The notes under the pieces were generated by a model. The model ran no database searches. It worked only from the letters and a program-made list of their open reading frames with translations, and was not told where the DNA came from. Positions 1 through 10,329 of a stretch of 64,000 nt of DNA are shown here, in pieces. The position numbers were made by a program, and so were the translations under genes. Position 1 is the first letter of the stretch; every line of letters begins with the position of its first letter. Origin of the DNA: Diaporthe sp. PMI_573 (lineage: Eukaryota; Ascomycota; Sordariomycetes; Diaporthales; Diaporthaceae); assembly GCA_021399435.1 (NCBI GenBank), contig JAJTUP010000095.1:62001-126000 (forward strand), in the 5' to 3' direction.

Positions 1-400
1 TGGCTTTATCGGAAGAACCCCGGTGCGGATCGTTCCACAAGGCCTGAGTCGCGAGATGGTTACTATCGCGTGGAGGCTCAAGCCGCCTGTCGATCTGCAT
101 GATTTCATTAAGCTTGACTGGCTGCGATCCTGAGACTGGTATGCCACCATGGACGACAAACGCCTTTCCTGCGCCACCATATACAACAGCGGCGATTTGC
201 ATCACTTTGAAACGACAAATGCTCTTGTTATATAGTACACCGGCCTCATCACGGAATCTGTCACGGAGCTCCCTGGTGAAGCCCTGTTTCAGATCAGCCT
301 CGTGGTTTCCACGGTTCAGGAACACATATAAGGGGTATCTTTCTCTCAGGATGAGGAGAAGATCTGTGGAGCACGGCCCCTGTCGATGAAGTCATATGAA
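1..400 (-). pseudogene. PPP-family Ser/Thr protein phosphatase fragment, frameshifted
   Basis: Read on the minus strand this piece encodes the middle of a metallophosphatase catalytic domain. It contains a DFIDRG box near 385-370 and an RGNHEADL box (metal and phosphate binding) near 290, followed by VVHGGIP, the usual third metal-binding His region. DFIDRG and the following PCSTDLLLILR are out of frame by one base, so a base has been lost near 370. The N-terminal GDxHG box is not readable, and the gene runs off the left edge. A minus-strand open stretch at 829-572 rich in Pro/Ser may be a remnant of its N-terminus, but nothing in it is diagnostic. Family assignment is secure; subtype (PP2A, PP5 or other) is not. 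Confidence 0.6.
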
Positions 401-945
401 TATTGTATGTAATGTACTTGCTTCTGCAAAGTCCGTACAAAGTACTATCGACTTGGACCCTTTTGGTAAGTTAGTCAGTAAAGTCCAGTCGAAGGTATCA
501 TATTCTAAGGGCATAGGCCAGGAATTGCAGGGAAATTCATTTTTGAAGTTGTATCCGGGTAATGCAGTTTCTTATTTATCTTCAATCTTTTGAACCTTGG
601 CATGGCACCTTGATGAAGCATCGTAATCCATCTCCGCGTCGAAGGCCCGCTTGGTTAGACGAGGTGAAGAGGGCAAGGCAGCTGACCTGGCAAGGTGACC
701 CTTCTCCATGCTGGCTGATTCAGGTGGTTCTGGGGGACGTTTGGGTGGTGAAAGATGTTGAGATTGTGTCAAATAGTTACCCTCCTGTAGGCAGGTCATA
801 GATGATTTGCCGCAGCTTCTGTGCTGCACCTGTGCTAGGAGAACATGGGCTGCTCACTAGTGTGGCGCTCACCAAACTCAATGGTATTGTTAATGCTTTC
901 CCGGTTCTCAGGCCTTTGGATCCTGGCACTTCCATCTAATGCTCT

Positions 946-1083
946 AAACCCACCACCCACCAAAACCCACCGTGGGTGACCCTTCCGTGGGGTGGGGTGG
1001 GGTGGATGACAAAGATTTCAAGGTCCTCGTGGGTGGGTGGGCGGTGGGGTGGGTCACCCACGGTGGGAGTGGGTGGTGGGTTT
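946..1083. repeat. G/C-rich inverted repeat with G-run loop
   Basis: Left arm 946-982 (C-rich, containing CCCACCGTGGGTGACCC) is matched by right arm 1051-1083 (GGGTCACCCACGGTGGG). The loop holds GGGGTGGGGTGGGGTGG, a potential G-quadruplex. Open frames across it on both strands are low-complexity Gly/Trp or Pro/Thr strings and are not believable proteins. It may be a small foldback element. Confidence 0.6.
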
Positions 1084-1375
1084 CGTGGGGTGGTTGCGGT
1101 CCTTGATTGCCTCGCTTTCAAACACCATACATACTGTGTGAGCAGCGTTTTCAAACCTACTGCTGCAGCTTTTGCAGGCTCTGAGGGGAGTAGAAGCACG
1201 GGGACCGACAGCCCCGGGTCTGTTGGTGTTCTCGAGGCTCCCGTGTGTGTGATTGTCCCAAATCGCCAAGATGTTCCTAAGCCTTGTGTGTACCTAAATT
1301 TATTCCCCATATTATAGTTACCCCTCAGACCCATAAGCTTCACTTATACTGACTTGCTAGGTCTCAACCTGCCAA

Positions 1376-1765
1376 TTGAGATTGATGAATTGGAAGGTTC
1401 TCGTTGGATCTGGGTCTTGCAGCCAGAGACCGGGGAGTTGCAGGCCGCCAACCATGAATGTTGGCCTGGGAGGCAACTTCATAAGTCTCAGTCAATCGCA
1501 GCACTATGGACTTTCTGTCACGGCGTTGTCTGTTCCAACGTGGTTCTACTTAGGTTTGGGCAAGGTCAAGGTCGTTTGTCATTACCAAGTCGAAGTCTTT
1601 TGTCTGGGTGTAGGAGATGAAACAAGCACTATTCAATTCCATATTGTGCCTGCGGAAACTCAGCTCGAGAACCCCGTACTTGGGATGAGACTAGGGTATT
1701 ATTTTAGGTGCGAATATCCGTTTTCTAAATCATGCAATACTTGCGTTGCAGTGGCTGAGGTTTGA
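1376..1765 (+). pseudogene. Possible retropepsin-like domain fragment
   Basis: A 129-codon open frame carries GNFISLSQSQHYGLSV at about residues 33-48 and FHIVPAETQ...NPVLGMRL near residues 88-106. This spacing resembles the core of retroelement-type aspartic proteases (an NFIS segment after the catalytic turn and an ILG-M segment near the end). The catalytic D-T/S-G is not visible, so any protease here is dead. The assignment rests only on weak motif similarity, and it could be an unrelated decayed protein. Confidence 0.25.
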
Positions 1766-2051
1766 ATAATTAAGAACAAAGTAAACGGAGAAAACTCCAG
1801 CAAGCACAATGGGAACGCCGCAACAGAACATCGAACTATCCCTAGCCAGACCAGTTCATACCAGTACCATTGTTGCTTTCAATGGATTGCGGACCTCCCA
1901 CGTCGTCCTCAGTCCAGGTGGGCTACAGCCCGTGAGAGACGGTCAACTCACCAGCCATCTCGCAAGAGACACGGAGAGCCACCGTCAGGTTCACCGCGTC
2001 CAACAAAGTCAAAGAGGGAAGAGCTAGAGATTAGAGCATCTGCCGGTACCG

Positions 2052-2254
2052 TGCACCAGTTCCCAATAACCTCTGTATCTTCGCAAAGGGCCCTTGGTAA
2101 TCATAAGGCCGATTAAACCTGGTCTTTAAGCTTGGTTGTACGTTCACAAAGCGTCGTGCCTATTTAGTACCAATAGGCTTGCCATCACGCGATGCCAGCA
2201 GGAGGTTAGCCATATCTTCCACACCAGAAAGCCGCATTGGAAATCCTCGTGCAT
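2052..2254 (-). pseudogene. Fot1/Tigger transposase fragment, degraded copy of the 7124-9418 element
   Basis: This 203-bp stretch aligns almost base for base with 8672-8874, inside the intact transposase at 7431-9113, and has the same orientation. Most differences are C/T or G/A. It covers the segment just after the CENP-B-type helix-turn-helix. Neither terminal repeat is found around it, so it is a broken, immobile piece. Confidence 0.8.
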
Positions 2255-2576
2255 TAATTCCAAATCTCTACGAGTGCATAAAGGTACCCAGAGCCAAGCT
2301 AAGCGGGACCCAAATCCAGTTCTGTATACCGCTACCCGTGGGTGTCCCGGCTTCGCTTCACCCACTGACTCCTGGCATAGTAGGCGCTATTGTCGGGTAA
2401 GGTATCCCGGCATTTTAAGTTGGCCCCGTTGTGCTACTGTATATCCTGGTTAATCAAAGATTGAGAGAAGGTGATAAGAGGGCGCTGTGTACATCAAGAA
2501 TGTTGGAAGGCAGCACTTCGGGCCCGGCCGGAGGGCACCTTGATGATGTTCAGGCCCCTATGGCGGGCTGAGAGAT

Positions 2577-3370
2577 TCACCGAGCCGAAAGCATCGAGAT
2601 CCATGAAGGATGGGCTCGTCTAGTTATAAAATGGACAGACAGACGCACTGGAATCACAATAGAGTTAGGCATCGCAACATAGCACAGAATGTTCAGATCC
2701 TGATCTGCCCTCAAGCAATCCTTATGCCCATCAATCTTCCCCTGACCTCTCGACAAAGAATAATCACTCTCTGACCTTTGGTCAATACCCACAGGATATC
2801 CTGTATTCATATCATCTTTATCCCATGTATATTCGATGGATCGATTAGAAACATGGACAAATTTTCCGCAGTTTTCTTCGGCTGGATCTGATTCTGATAA
2901 TTTCAAAAAGTGCCCGATAATATTAGCCATTACCAACATGTATGACAGAGTATCTGCTGGGACAGAAGGGTGTTCAATCTGGTTCTCCACCTCTTCAGAC
3001 TGCAGAGCTATGTATGCGCTCAAATAAGGCTTACCTGCCCTTACTGGGCAGTTTACATCATGCTGAGTATTGTCGTTCGTGACGGCTTGATCTAGATCTG
3101 CCTGAACTCTATCTCGTCCCTCTAGCTTGAGGGTCCGAAATCCGAGATCATATGCTCTTTTTTGAAATCGCTGTACAGCGCTGCGCTGAACCTGTCCCAC
3201 TAATCGACGGTCATCCTTGCCACAGAGCGGAGATTCGTAGCCTTAACCGGATAGAGTTCACAGTTATAACACCTAGTTTCCGAGCAACCTGAGCACGCGG
3301 GAGCTGTATTTGCATTCATTCCGCTATGACCGCAATGACACTGGCCCATGTTCATCAGCAGCCTTGTCAT
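2577..3370 (-). pseudogene. Uncharacterised Cys-rich protein gene, one frameshift
   Basis: Two minus-strand frames abut. The first (3370-3200) starts at an ATG and encodes a Cys/His-rich segment, GQCHCGHSGMN...CSGCSETRCYNCEL, which looks like a metal-binding knuckle (CxC, CxxC, CxxC). The second (3232-2577, about 210 residues) has no recognised domain. It contains a polar helical middle and ends in SWISMLSAR. A one-base slip near 3235 would join the two. Small fungal proteins with similar CxxC...CxxC pairs are common, but no function can be named. The joined reading is an inference. Confidence 0.4.
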
Positions 3371-4597
3371 GACAGAGAAGGTACCTGGAAATGTAGACTA
3401 ACGCAGGACCAGAGATATATAATCTTCGCCTTGGGAGCCTATTTTTCGGGCTTAGCTATGGTTCGTGACGTTATTGCGTAGTCATTTTACTAACCATGTT
3501 GAGATGCAGCTGCAGGCGAATGTTTGCTCCAGATATGACAGAATTGTGGGAGTGATGTATCTAAAGAACAGCGGACAAGGAAAGCTGTAGATGAGCTGAA
3601 GATCAGAAAGACTATTCTCTCAGGAAAGGTAGGCACAGACAGAAATAGGAACTGGAGAACCAACGAACGAGGGAAACCTCCACTCGGCCAGCCTGGCAGG
3701 CCAGACGAGGGGCACGGCAAAACCCTACTCGTGGTCACGTGACTACGTGCTCACAGGTACCCGGCGGGGTGGGGAGGAGATGGAGGAAGATCTACGGATC
3801 TCAATGAAAATATAACGATGTAAAGTTATATACTTACTTATTAACACCATTTTTATCTTAGATAACCTTTAGAATAAAACGAGATCTAAGCATAAAAATG
3901 GCACGGTTGTGTACTTTCCAGAAGCATAAAATAGGTGTTGACATATAAATTAGAGGGTGTTCGTTGTAATTGCAATTCTTGATGTGTCGGTGTCTCTGAC
4001 ATTTAATTCGTTTCTGAAAAGGGGTGGGTCATCCTGTCAATTTGATTTCCGGAATACTCCTGATTCCCAGCCTCCAGCTGCCTGACGCTGGAAGCGGCAA
4101 TTCTCATGGCTAGCTGATATAGTCTGCTTTGGAGATTGTTTTAGGTGCAACGACTGTAAAATAGTCATAATCTAGAGAGACGTGGTAATTTCGACCAAAC
4201 TTCTTGTCCAATATCCGCTGGAGCGTTGCGCGGTCGATATCCCGACCTGGGATCGCCGTCGGCACCTGCTGTTGTGGAGAGCCCCTTGGCCGACGAAAGA
4301 GTTTGGTGCGGCGCCTGCGAAGACCGAATTAGGGTGTAGCTCTTACTATCTTCTCATTTTGGGCGTTAAGGACTCACCAGAAATTCATCTCCAGCTTGAT
4401 TCCCCAAGAGAAACCCCCCAATGGTCTCCCTCATTCTTCAGGCAACCGGCGGAGCCCTTGCCTCTTCATCATCTCACGGGGGTAACACGTCGGATGAGAC
4501 CGGCAACCACATCATGATGGCCGGCCATGTGCGGCTTTTTGGGCTTACCCTTTTGGGACATGTTGTGGCTTCATTTGTCCAAAATTTCGTGATATTT
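3371..4597. other. Gene-free AT-rich stretch
   Basis: No convincing coding sequence. 3790-4010 is AT-rich and looks decayed. Short frames at 3490-3738 and 4182-4517 have no recognisable domains or codon pattern and are probably chance. Confidence 0.5.
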
Positions 4598-5650
4598 TCA
4601 GTCATCCTCATCCTCAAATACTGTGCCCAGCTCAATAACATTCTCATCGTCAACGAAGCTCGCGATAGCTTGTCCCTCCATTGTATCCTCCTCTTCCTGG
4701 CAGAAGTACTGCATATAGCTGTCTTCTAGCTCCTTCCATTCCTTCTCATCTAGTTGGTCCCATTGTGAGCTTTTCTTGGTGTTTTTGGCACCTTGTCTCT
4801 CGAGAACTCTGCAGTTCATCCATACAAAACATTGCCAGTCCGCTTTAACCGGTGACAGCTGGTTGCGAGCCTTCGTATGGACGTAGTTGATAGCCGAGAA
4901 ACTTTGCTCCGAGGGCACTGAATTAGCTAGAATACCAAAAATCCTTACCGCGATGGTGGCAAGCTTCGAACCCTGGGCTTCCAGACAACCCCAAGCGTCC
5001 TCTGGGCTCTATTCGCAGTCCCAAAATACGTTATCTGCAGAGTAGAGGATACCGCGCTAGTTGTGGAAGGCATTAAACTCCTTAATAACCTCGCGATAAT
5101 CACCTCTATCTGTAAGACTCTCCTTTAAGAAATCTATCACAATCTTATAGTCTTGTGCAGCCAGCTTCTCATTAAGGGTTGCTATAGTCTCCGGCCTGAG
5201 GGCATTTGTAACAAAGTGGATAGGGTATGCCTGAGTCTCAAACCTCGCCTTCCAGATACGGTAGATATCCTCCCACGGCACGCTTGTATATTGCTTCGAG
5301 TCTTCGATATCTTTCTAGCGAGCTTTGATACTCACCCAACGCGGCACTACGTGGCCAATATGGGAGCGGTCAGCCTCCGAGGCGTGCTGAAACTCGCTAA
5401 CGGGGGCAAGAATGCTTGTGATAGCTTCTAGCTGGTCCTAGAAGACACCGCTGTTGATCGATTCGAGTACCGGGGGCAGAAGGACAAGCCGCTTATCCTT
5501 CTCACGGGCGATATGGACATCCTTCCGCCGGGCATAGGCACGGAGGGCGTCTCAGTTGGCCAGTACTGAGAGGAGGGCATTGTATTGGGAGCCCCATTGG
5601 GTAATTACACTATTAAGGAGAAGGAAACTTTCATCGTTGGCTGGCATGCG
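4598..5650 (-). pseudogene. hAT transposase relic, C-terminal half
   Basis: Reading the minus strand from about 5650 down gives a hAT transposase tail broken by in-frame TAG stops: SVITQWGSQYNALLSVL, then VPWEDIYRIWKARFETQAYP, then LANSVPSEQSFSAINYVHTK, which is the conserved hAT dimerisation (hATC) signature, ending in an acidic tail at 4598. Stops fall where Trp or Gln would be expected, consistent with C-to-T decay. The N-terminal DNA-binding and first catalytic parts are absent. It meets a second hAT relic in the opposite orientation at about 5690. Confidence 0.75.
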
Positions 5651-5705
5651 CTAATGAGACTATTCCAGAAGTGTCTTTGCTAGACTGAGTCGCCTTCAGC
5701 TCCCC

Positions 5706-6210
5706 GTGATCTCTAACCTCAAACTTGATGCGCACGACCCTCGAGAACAAAGAATTGCGAATAGTCTTGTCGACAATTTTCAACGAACTCGGTTTCAGCA
5801 GTTGTTGGTGTCGTGGATTGTTGATGCCCAAATCTCATTCCGCCAAGCCGAGAATGAACGCTTTCGAGAGATGATCGAATATCTTAACCCGCTCGTTTCC
5901 ATCACTCAGGCACATCTCTCTCACCAGACAGTACGGCGACGCATTCTCGAGATCCACAATAGCAATAAGGGGTACATGGTTGGCTTGTTGCGTAATGTGC
6001 GAGGCAAGATCAATATTTCCTTTGACGGGTGGAGGTCTCGAAACCGCTTTTCATTTACTGGCATTGTTTGTTTTTTTCTCGGTAAAGACGATCTCCCGCA
6101 AAAGCTCGTTCTGGGGATTCCAGAGATTGTCGCTCGTCATACGGGCGAGAACATTGCAGCCGAGGTACTTTCCATCCTCCGAAGCTATTCGATTCAAGAG
6201 AGGGGGGTAG
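5706..6210 (+). pseudogene. hAT (Restless-like) transposase relic, cut by an LTR
   Basis: An open frame of about 168 residues matches the N-terminal/middle part of the other Restless-like copies here: DPREQRIANSLVDNF, then FRQAENERFREMIEYLNP, SFDGWRSRNR (first catalytic Asp region), and GIPEIVARHTGENIAAEV. Homology stops exactly where the LTR-like sequence begins at 6211, just before the expected DNA-rich second catalytic motif. No start or terminal repeat is left. It is the same subfamily as the copies at 32733 and 52076. Confidence 0.8.
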
Positions 6211-6424
6211 TGTGGCGGTTGTCACCACTAGACGGGCTGACACCACCACAAGGTGCTGGCAGGGGGGCTGGCCCCTGCGACAGGCACGGACCACGGTTAT
6301 TAAACTTCTCCGACGCGTCGCACATCGCGAGTTTCTTTTCTTTCTTCTGCTCTCCTCAAGCTTAGAATCTTCGTACGTAGTGCCAATACAACAGCTTCCA
6401 TGCTGGACATTGCTGGCCGTTACA
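6211..6424 (+). mobile_element. LTR, 214 bp, forward copy
   Basis: Begins TGTGGCGGTTGTCACC and ends GGCCGTTACA, a TG...CA boundary pair. Its 3' part (GCTTAGAAT, CCATGCTG, TGCTGGCCGT) matches the reverse complement of 6680-6880, so the two are copies of one LTR family in opposite orientation. It interrupts the hAT relic at 5706-6210. No internal retroelement coding sequence remains next to it; the following 6425-6679 is AT-rich and unreadable. Confidence 0.65.
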
Positions 6425-6679
6425 AAATAATAATATACAAAAACTGCCTTTAGGATCTATTAACTACTTTTAGCCCTAAAAGGCTTGTTAACATTATAGT
6501 ATCTTTAAATCTTATTAAGCGCCTAAAGGATTCTTTGTAATATAGAAACAGCAATGCTAGTAATAGGCAACGTGCTTAGGCACTTATACTACCTAAAGGT
6601 ACTAGCTTTTTAGTCGCTAATATATTCTAAAGCTTGTCGTCTCCTAACTATCTAGGGACCCTATACTCTAGAATAAAGC

Positions 6680-6880
6680 TGTCACGGCCAGCACGAGATG
6701 CAGCATGGGAGCTGGGTCTATTGGCGCTATCAACGAATATTCTAAGCTGAGGGGAGGAAAAGAAAGGGGAGAGCGAAGCTCTGGCGGTCCCTGGCTCGCG
6801 AAGTCTTGACGCGACTGTGGGGCTAAGGGTTAGGGTCCTTGTGACGGCCAGAGGGCTTGCCTACCGTGGCTGCCGTCACA
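6680..6880 (-). mobile_element. LTR, 201 bp, inverted copy of the same family
   Basis: Read on the minus strand it starts TGTGACGGCAGCC and ends GGCCGTGACA, and its last 75 bases match the end of the 6211-6424 LTR. A TGTGACGGCCAG/CTGCCGTCACA hairpin lies at 6840-6880. Flanks at 6425-6679 and 6881-7110 are AT-rich and look heavily decayed. Confidence 0.65.
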
Positions 6881-7123
6881 AAAGCAACCTCAAGCTGCCG
6901 AATTAATTGCCTCTACTATATCTAATTAAGCTCTAGGTTTAATAGTGTTTCCCGCCCTGCCATTTTCTTAAGCGACAATATTACAATATAAAGCTAAGCG
7001 GTTACTCTAAAACTATGTTTATAAGGCTCTCTGTAAGAAGAATAGGCTACTGGTAAACAAATATAAGAATATACTTTTAAAGAAATTATTAAAATAGGGT
7101 ACTGTATAACGTGGTTTATCACC

Positions 7124-7252
7124 CAGCCGGTCATATCACCCAGCCGGTCACTTTTACTAACTCCACCAACTTTCGTCGACCCTAGCACCCACCTAGGGCA
7201 AAGGAATCAATAAAAGTTAGCACCAATTGGTGCCAACTAGTCCCAATTACTT
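7124..7252. repeat. Left terminal inverted repeat of the 7124-9418 element
   Basis: Matches the reverse complement of 9290-9418 with scattered mismatches. CAGCCGGTCA appears at 7124 and again at 7141. Confidence 0.8.
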
Positions 7253-7430
7253 AATTTCAATTGATTTGGTCAATTTAGAGAGGTTGGCGTGACTGCAGTG
7301 CCAGTCTAAAGTGGCTGACTTTTGGTGGGAAAATCGGCTTCCCCACCAAAATGGAGCATTTCAGACATGCAGGATCAACCTCAATCTATACCATCCAGAC
7401 CAACTAATTGGGCGGTCCGCCGCGGACCGC

Positions 7431-9113
7431 TTAGAAATGTACTATTATACACTCAGAATCTAACTGACTAGACTCTTCTATATCTTTCTGACAAGTTGTT
7501 GCATAATGCCCAGTCTTGCCGCAGTTGCCACATCGTCGTTTGCTCGGTCCGCCGCGGACCGCCTCCTCTACGCTACCACCGATTTCACCAGCTGGCCGCT
7601 TCCCCTTCTGTTTTTCCTCGATTATCGCCTGGGAATCCTCAATACTAAGTGCCCCTCCAAGCTGTACCCGACTTCTTTTAGCTCTCCGGCGCTTGGCAAG
7701 CCCAATATTAGCCTTCTCAAGGGTACGGACCCGATCACTCAAAAGAGTGATCTGATGCGCCATTGCTTGTGCACCCTTGGTGAACTTTTCAACTGCCTGG
7801 ATAATTGGTGTAGGGGAGCTGCCCTGATGGGCTGAGATCTTGCCCTTGATAAAACTTGATTGCTGGACAGTCTGGTGGGCATTGGAGGGTGTTTGTGATT
7901 CCCATTTCGATGGTGACACAGGGAGGGATTGTACTGGAGTTTGTAGGCGGACATCCAGCTTGGAAATGACAGAATCTGGGTTCCATGGAGAAATACCAGC
8001 CCCTTTGAACCCAGCTTTCATGTTTTCTTCCGTAAAGACCTTGTCGTGGGCTGCCTTAAACGCAATGAAGAACTCGGACTTGGTGATGTGGTTGATCGAG
8101 GCCCGGATGAAGAGGTTGATCTCATCGCCGTATGCACGCTTCAATAACGAAAATAATGCAACGTCCAATGGCTGGAGTAGATGAGATGAATGTGGTGGCA
8201 TGCTAATAGGGATAATGTTGTTTTCCTTGCAGTACTGTTCGAACTCTGCTGATACATGGCTCTCGTGTCCATCCAGGATGAGCATCCGGTATTTGCCCAT
8301 TGTTCGCTTAATTGTATGCTTATTAAAGTGCTGAATCCATTCTAGACCAGTCTTGTTATCCGTCCATCCATTTGGAGTAGGCTTGATTACCCAATCGGCA
8401 GGAAAACCCGACTCTGTGGTCCAGTTTGCAAGGTGGTAGGCGCCTTGGACAATGACGAATGGCGGGATACACCAGCCCTTTGCATTGATGCATTCAATAG
8501 CTGTTGCCCATTCACGGTTTCCAGGCTGTATAGATTTAGCCTTTCCATGCCGATCAGAGCGTGTAACAACCAGGGTTGAGGTTATCTGGCCCATCATGAA
8601 GCCAGTTTCGTCGAAGTTGTAGAGATCGTCATCTGTGATCCCATACTTGGCCATCATGTTGCGAAGTAGTCGGAACCAGTTTCCAATGACCTCAGGATCT
8701 TCGCAGAGGGCACTCTGGTAGTCGTAAGGCCGAGAGAATCTTGTTTTCAAGCTTGGTTGTGCATCCACAAAGCGTCGTGCCCATCTGGTGCCAACAGGCT
8801 TGCCATCACGCGACGCCAGCAGGAGGTTGGCCATATCTTCCACACCAGAAAGCCGCATTGGAAATCCTCGTGCATCTTGCTCAATGATGTATTGAACAAG
8901 TGTTTGCTCTTCGACTGGCTCAAGTTTATGCTTCTCGACGCGTGATTCTTCGCGACGGGGTCGGTTGTTCATCCTGTCGTTGAGTGTACTATAAGGGATG
9001 TTGAAGATCCGTGCAGCCTGGCGTGCACTTAAGGGTTTCTTTTGATTTTTTTTGGAATTTGTGATTGCTTGAAGGGCTAGAATGATCTTGTCTTCTTTTG
9101 AGTAGATTGGCAT
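7431..9113 (-). CDS. Fot1/Tigger-type DDE transposase with zinc-knuckle tail
   Basis: A 560-residue intact transposase expected to cut and paste its own element. Residues 1-55 form a Psq-type helix-turn-helix (SARQAARIFNIPYSTLNDRM), and 60-130 a CENP-B-type second DNA-binding domain. The DDE_1 catalytic core has Asp168 in NFDETGFMMG, Asp281 in ILDGHESH and Asp317 in HLLQPLDVAL, giving DD35D spacing. The C-terminus carries a CCHC knuckle, CGNCGKTGHYATTC (C-x2-C-x4-H-x4-C), near residue 535, preceded by a basic stretch. The frame is open throughout with all three Asp residues, so it may be functional. It is the only gene of its element. Confidence 0.93.
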   Translation of the reverse strand: MPIYSKEDKIILALQAITNSKKNQKKPLSARQAARIFNIPYSTLNDRMNNRPRREESRVEKHKLEPVEEQTLVQYIIEQDARGFPMRLSGVEDMANLLLASRDGKPVGTRWARRFVDAQPSLKTRFSRPYDYQSALCEDPEVIGNWFRLLRNMMAKYGITDDDLYNFDETGFMMGQITSTLVVTRSDRHGKAKSIQPGNREWATAIECINAKGWCIPPFVIVQGAYHLANWTTESGFPADWVIKPTPNGWTDNKTGLEWIQHFNKHTIKRTMGKYRMLILDGHESHVSAEFEQYCKENNIIPISMPPHSSHLLQPLDVALFSLLKRAYGDEINLFIRASINHITKSEFFIAFKAAHDKVFTEENMKAGFKGAGISPWNPDSVISKLDVRLQTPVQSLPVSPSKWESQTPSNAHQTVQQSSFIKGKISAHQGSSPTPIIQAVEKFTKGAQAMAHQITLLSDRVRTLEKANIGLAKRRRAKRSRVQLGGALSIEDSQAIIEEKQKGKRPAGEIGGSVEEAVRGGPSKRRCGNCGKTGHYATTCQKDIEESSQLDSECIIVHF

Positions 9114-9289
9114 TGTAGATGTTGAATTCTAGCGTGTTGAATATTTAAGTAGGTAGAGTGATGCGAGACTGACGCGAAAAATGGGAACGCGATCTGCACC
9201 AAAAACAAACCCGCCCACCCAAACTTTAAACTTTTAGACTGGCATTGCAACTCAACCACACCTCTAAATTGACCAAATAAATTAAAAAT

Positions 9290-9418
9290 AAGCAATTGGG
9301 ACCAGTTGGCACCAATTGGTGCCAATTTTTATTGATATGTTGGCCTCAGGTGGGTGCTAGGGTTGGCAAAAGTTGGCAGAGTTAGCAAAACTGACCGGGC
9401 ATGTGTCCTGACCGGCTG
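9290..9418. repeat. Right terminal inverted repeat of the 7124-9418 element
   Basis: Partner of 7124-7252. Ends ...TGACCGGCTG and contains the fully palindromic block TTGGCACCAATTGGTGCCAA. Confidence 0.8.
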
Positions 9419-9469
9419 ACTGTCCACCTACGTTATCTTTATTACGGCTCTATAATGTATATTCCAGCT

Positions 9470-10326
9470 AATAGTCTTCTAGCTACCGGCATTACTGTTT
9501 CCGGCAGATGTCATCACAGTATTCCCTGCGGCTTTCGGATAGACTATAGCAGTTTCGCCAATTCTTGTTCCTGCAGGTATTTCTTATAATAGTGGCATAA
9601 AGCAATTCTCTTGCAATTATAAGTACTTAAGTAGCCATCCTTGTCGTCAAAGACGCCACTAACAAGCTTGCATCCAGCCGATACCTGCCAAAAGCAGAAG
9701 AAGACCGATAAGGCTGCTGCCATATTCATCCTCAAGGACAAAGCAAAGATCTCAAACGCTATCCTGAGCAAGGCTCAAGCCAAAGGAATCCACTGCCGCG
9801 GAGCATGATAAGTGTCTCAGGTATAACCTCAAAGACTGACAACTATCGTCGCTTGAGCATCACTAATAGAAACGACAGCACAATCTAGAACGTTTGGTGG
9901 GAAGATATGTATAAAGACGCCTCAACCTTCAAGCAGACAGCCGGCTCGACATCATATATTGTCGGTAGTGGTGCACGGGATGCCTCAGACAAGATCTTTC
10001 AGTTCAATAGCCGTAGAACAGTCTCCATCAAAAACTTCTATACTAAGAACTACGGCAAGGTTGTTCGCAGTTACGATAATTACACGGCAAACAAAGGACC
10101 CCGCAATATCATCCTCAATAACGTTATTGCCAAAGATGGCGGAGTCCTCTGCGGCATCAATTCCAACTTTAGCGATACATGCCGTATCTCCAACAGTTGC
10201 CAGGACTCAGGCAAGAACTATAACCGATACAAGGATGTTGTAAAGAGCAAAGGCAGCAGCTCGAAGATCGATAATAGTCCTAACAACGTCTCCTGCTTTA
10301 TCTCCAACTTCAGCGAGACTTACTAA
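9470..10326 (+). pseudogene. PL3-family pectate lyase, decayed
   Basis: Three segments give a recognisable secreted pectate lyase of family PL3 (plant cell-wall pectin cleavage). Near 9570-9640: VPAG..YNSGIKQFSCNYKY. Near 9690-9800: CQKQKKTDKAAAIFILKDKA then AQAKGIHCRGA. At 9907-10326: KDASTFKQTAGSTSYIVGSGAR, ASDKIFQFNSRRTVSIKNFY, GKVVRSYDNY, GVLCGINSNFSDTCRISNSC, with the family Cys pattern partly kept. The first two lie in different frames, adjacent stops (TGATAA) follow GIHCRGA at about 9810, and the expected signal peptide is not readable. The 3' 139 codons are open. A likely intron lies between about 9820 and 9895. Confidence 0.8.
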
Positions 10327-10329
10327 ATG

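Larger units (their letters stand above)
7124..9418 (-). mobile_element. Complete Fot1/Tigger-like (pogo) DNA transposon
   Basis: A 2.3-kb element bounded by imperfect inverted repeats of about 129 bp at 7124-7252 and 9290-9418. Both start CAGCCGGTCA and include CCCTAGCACCCACCT and a palindromic block around CACCAATTGGTG. The single gene at 7431-9113 is uninterrupted. The outermost bases are hard to fix because CAGCCGGTCA occurs twice at the left end; TA dinucleotides lie close to both ends, as expected for this superfamily. A degraded fragment of a relative lies at 2052-2254. Confidence 0.85.

Noticed and set aside
936..1343. Overlapping open frames on both strands across the G-rich repeat
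   Set aside because: Gly/Trp/Val or Pro/Thr/His low-complexity strings produced by the base composition of the inverted repeat; no start context, domain or codon pattern.
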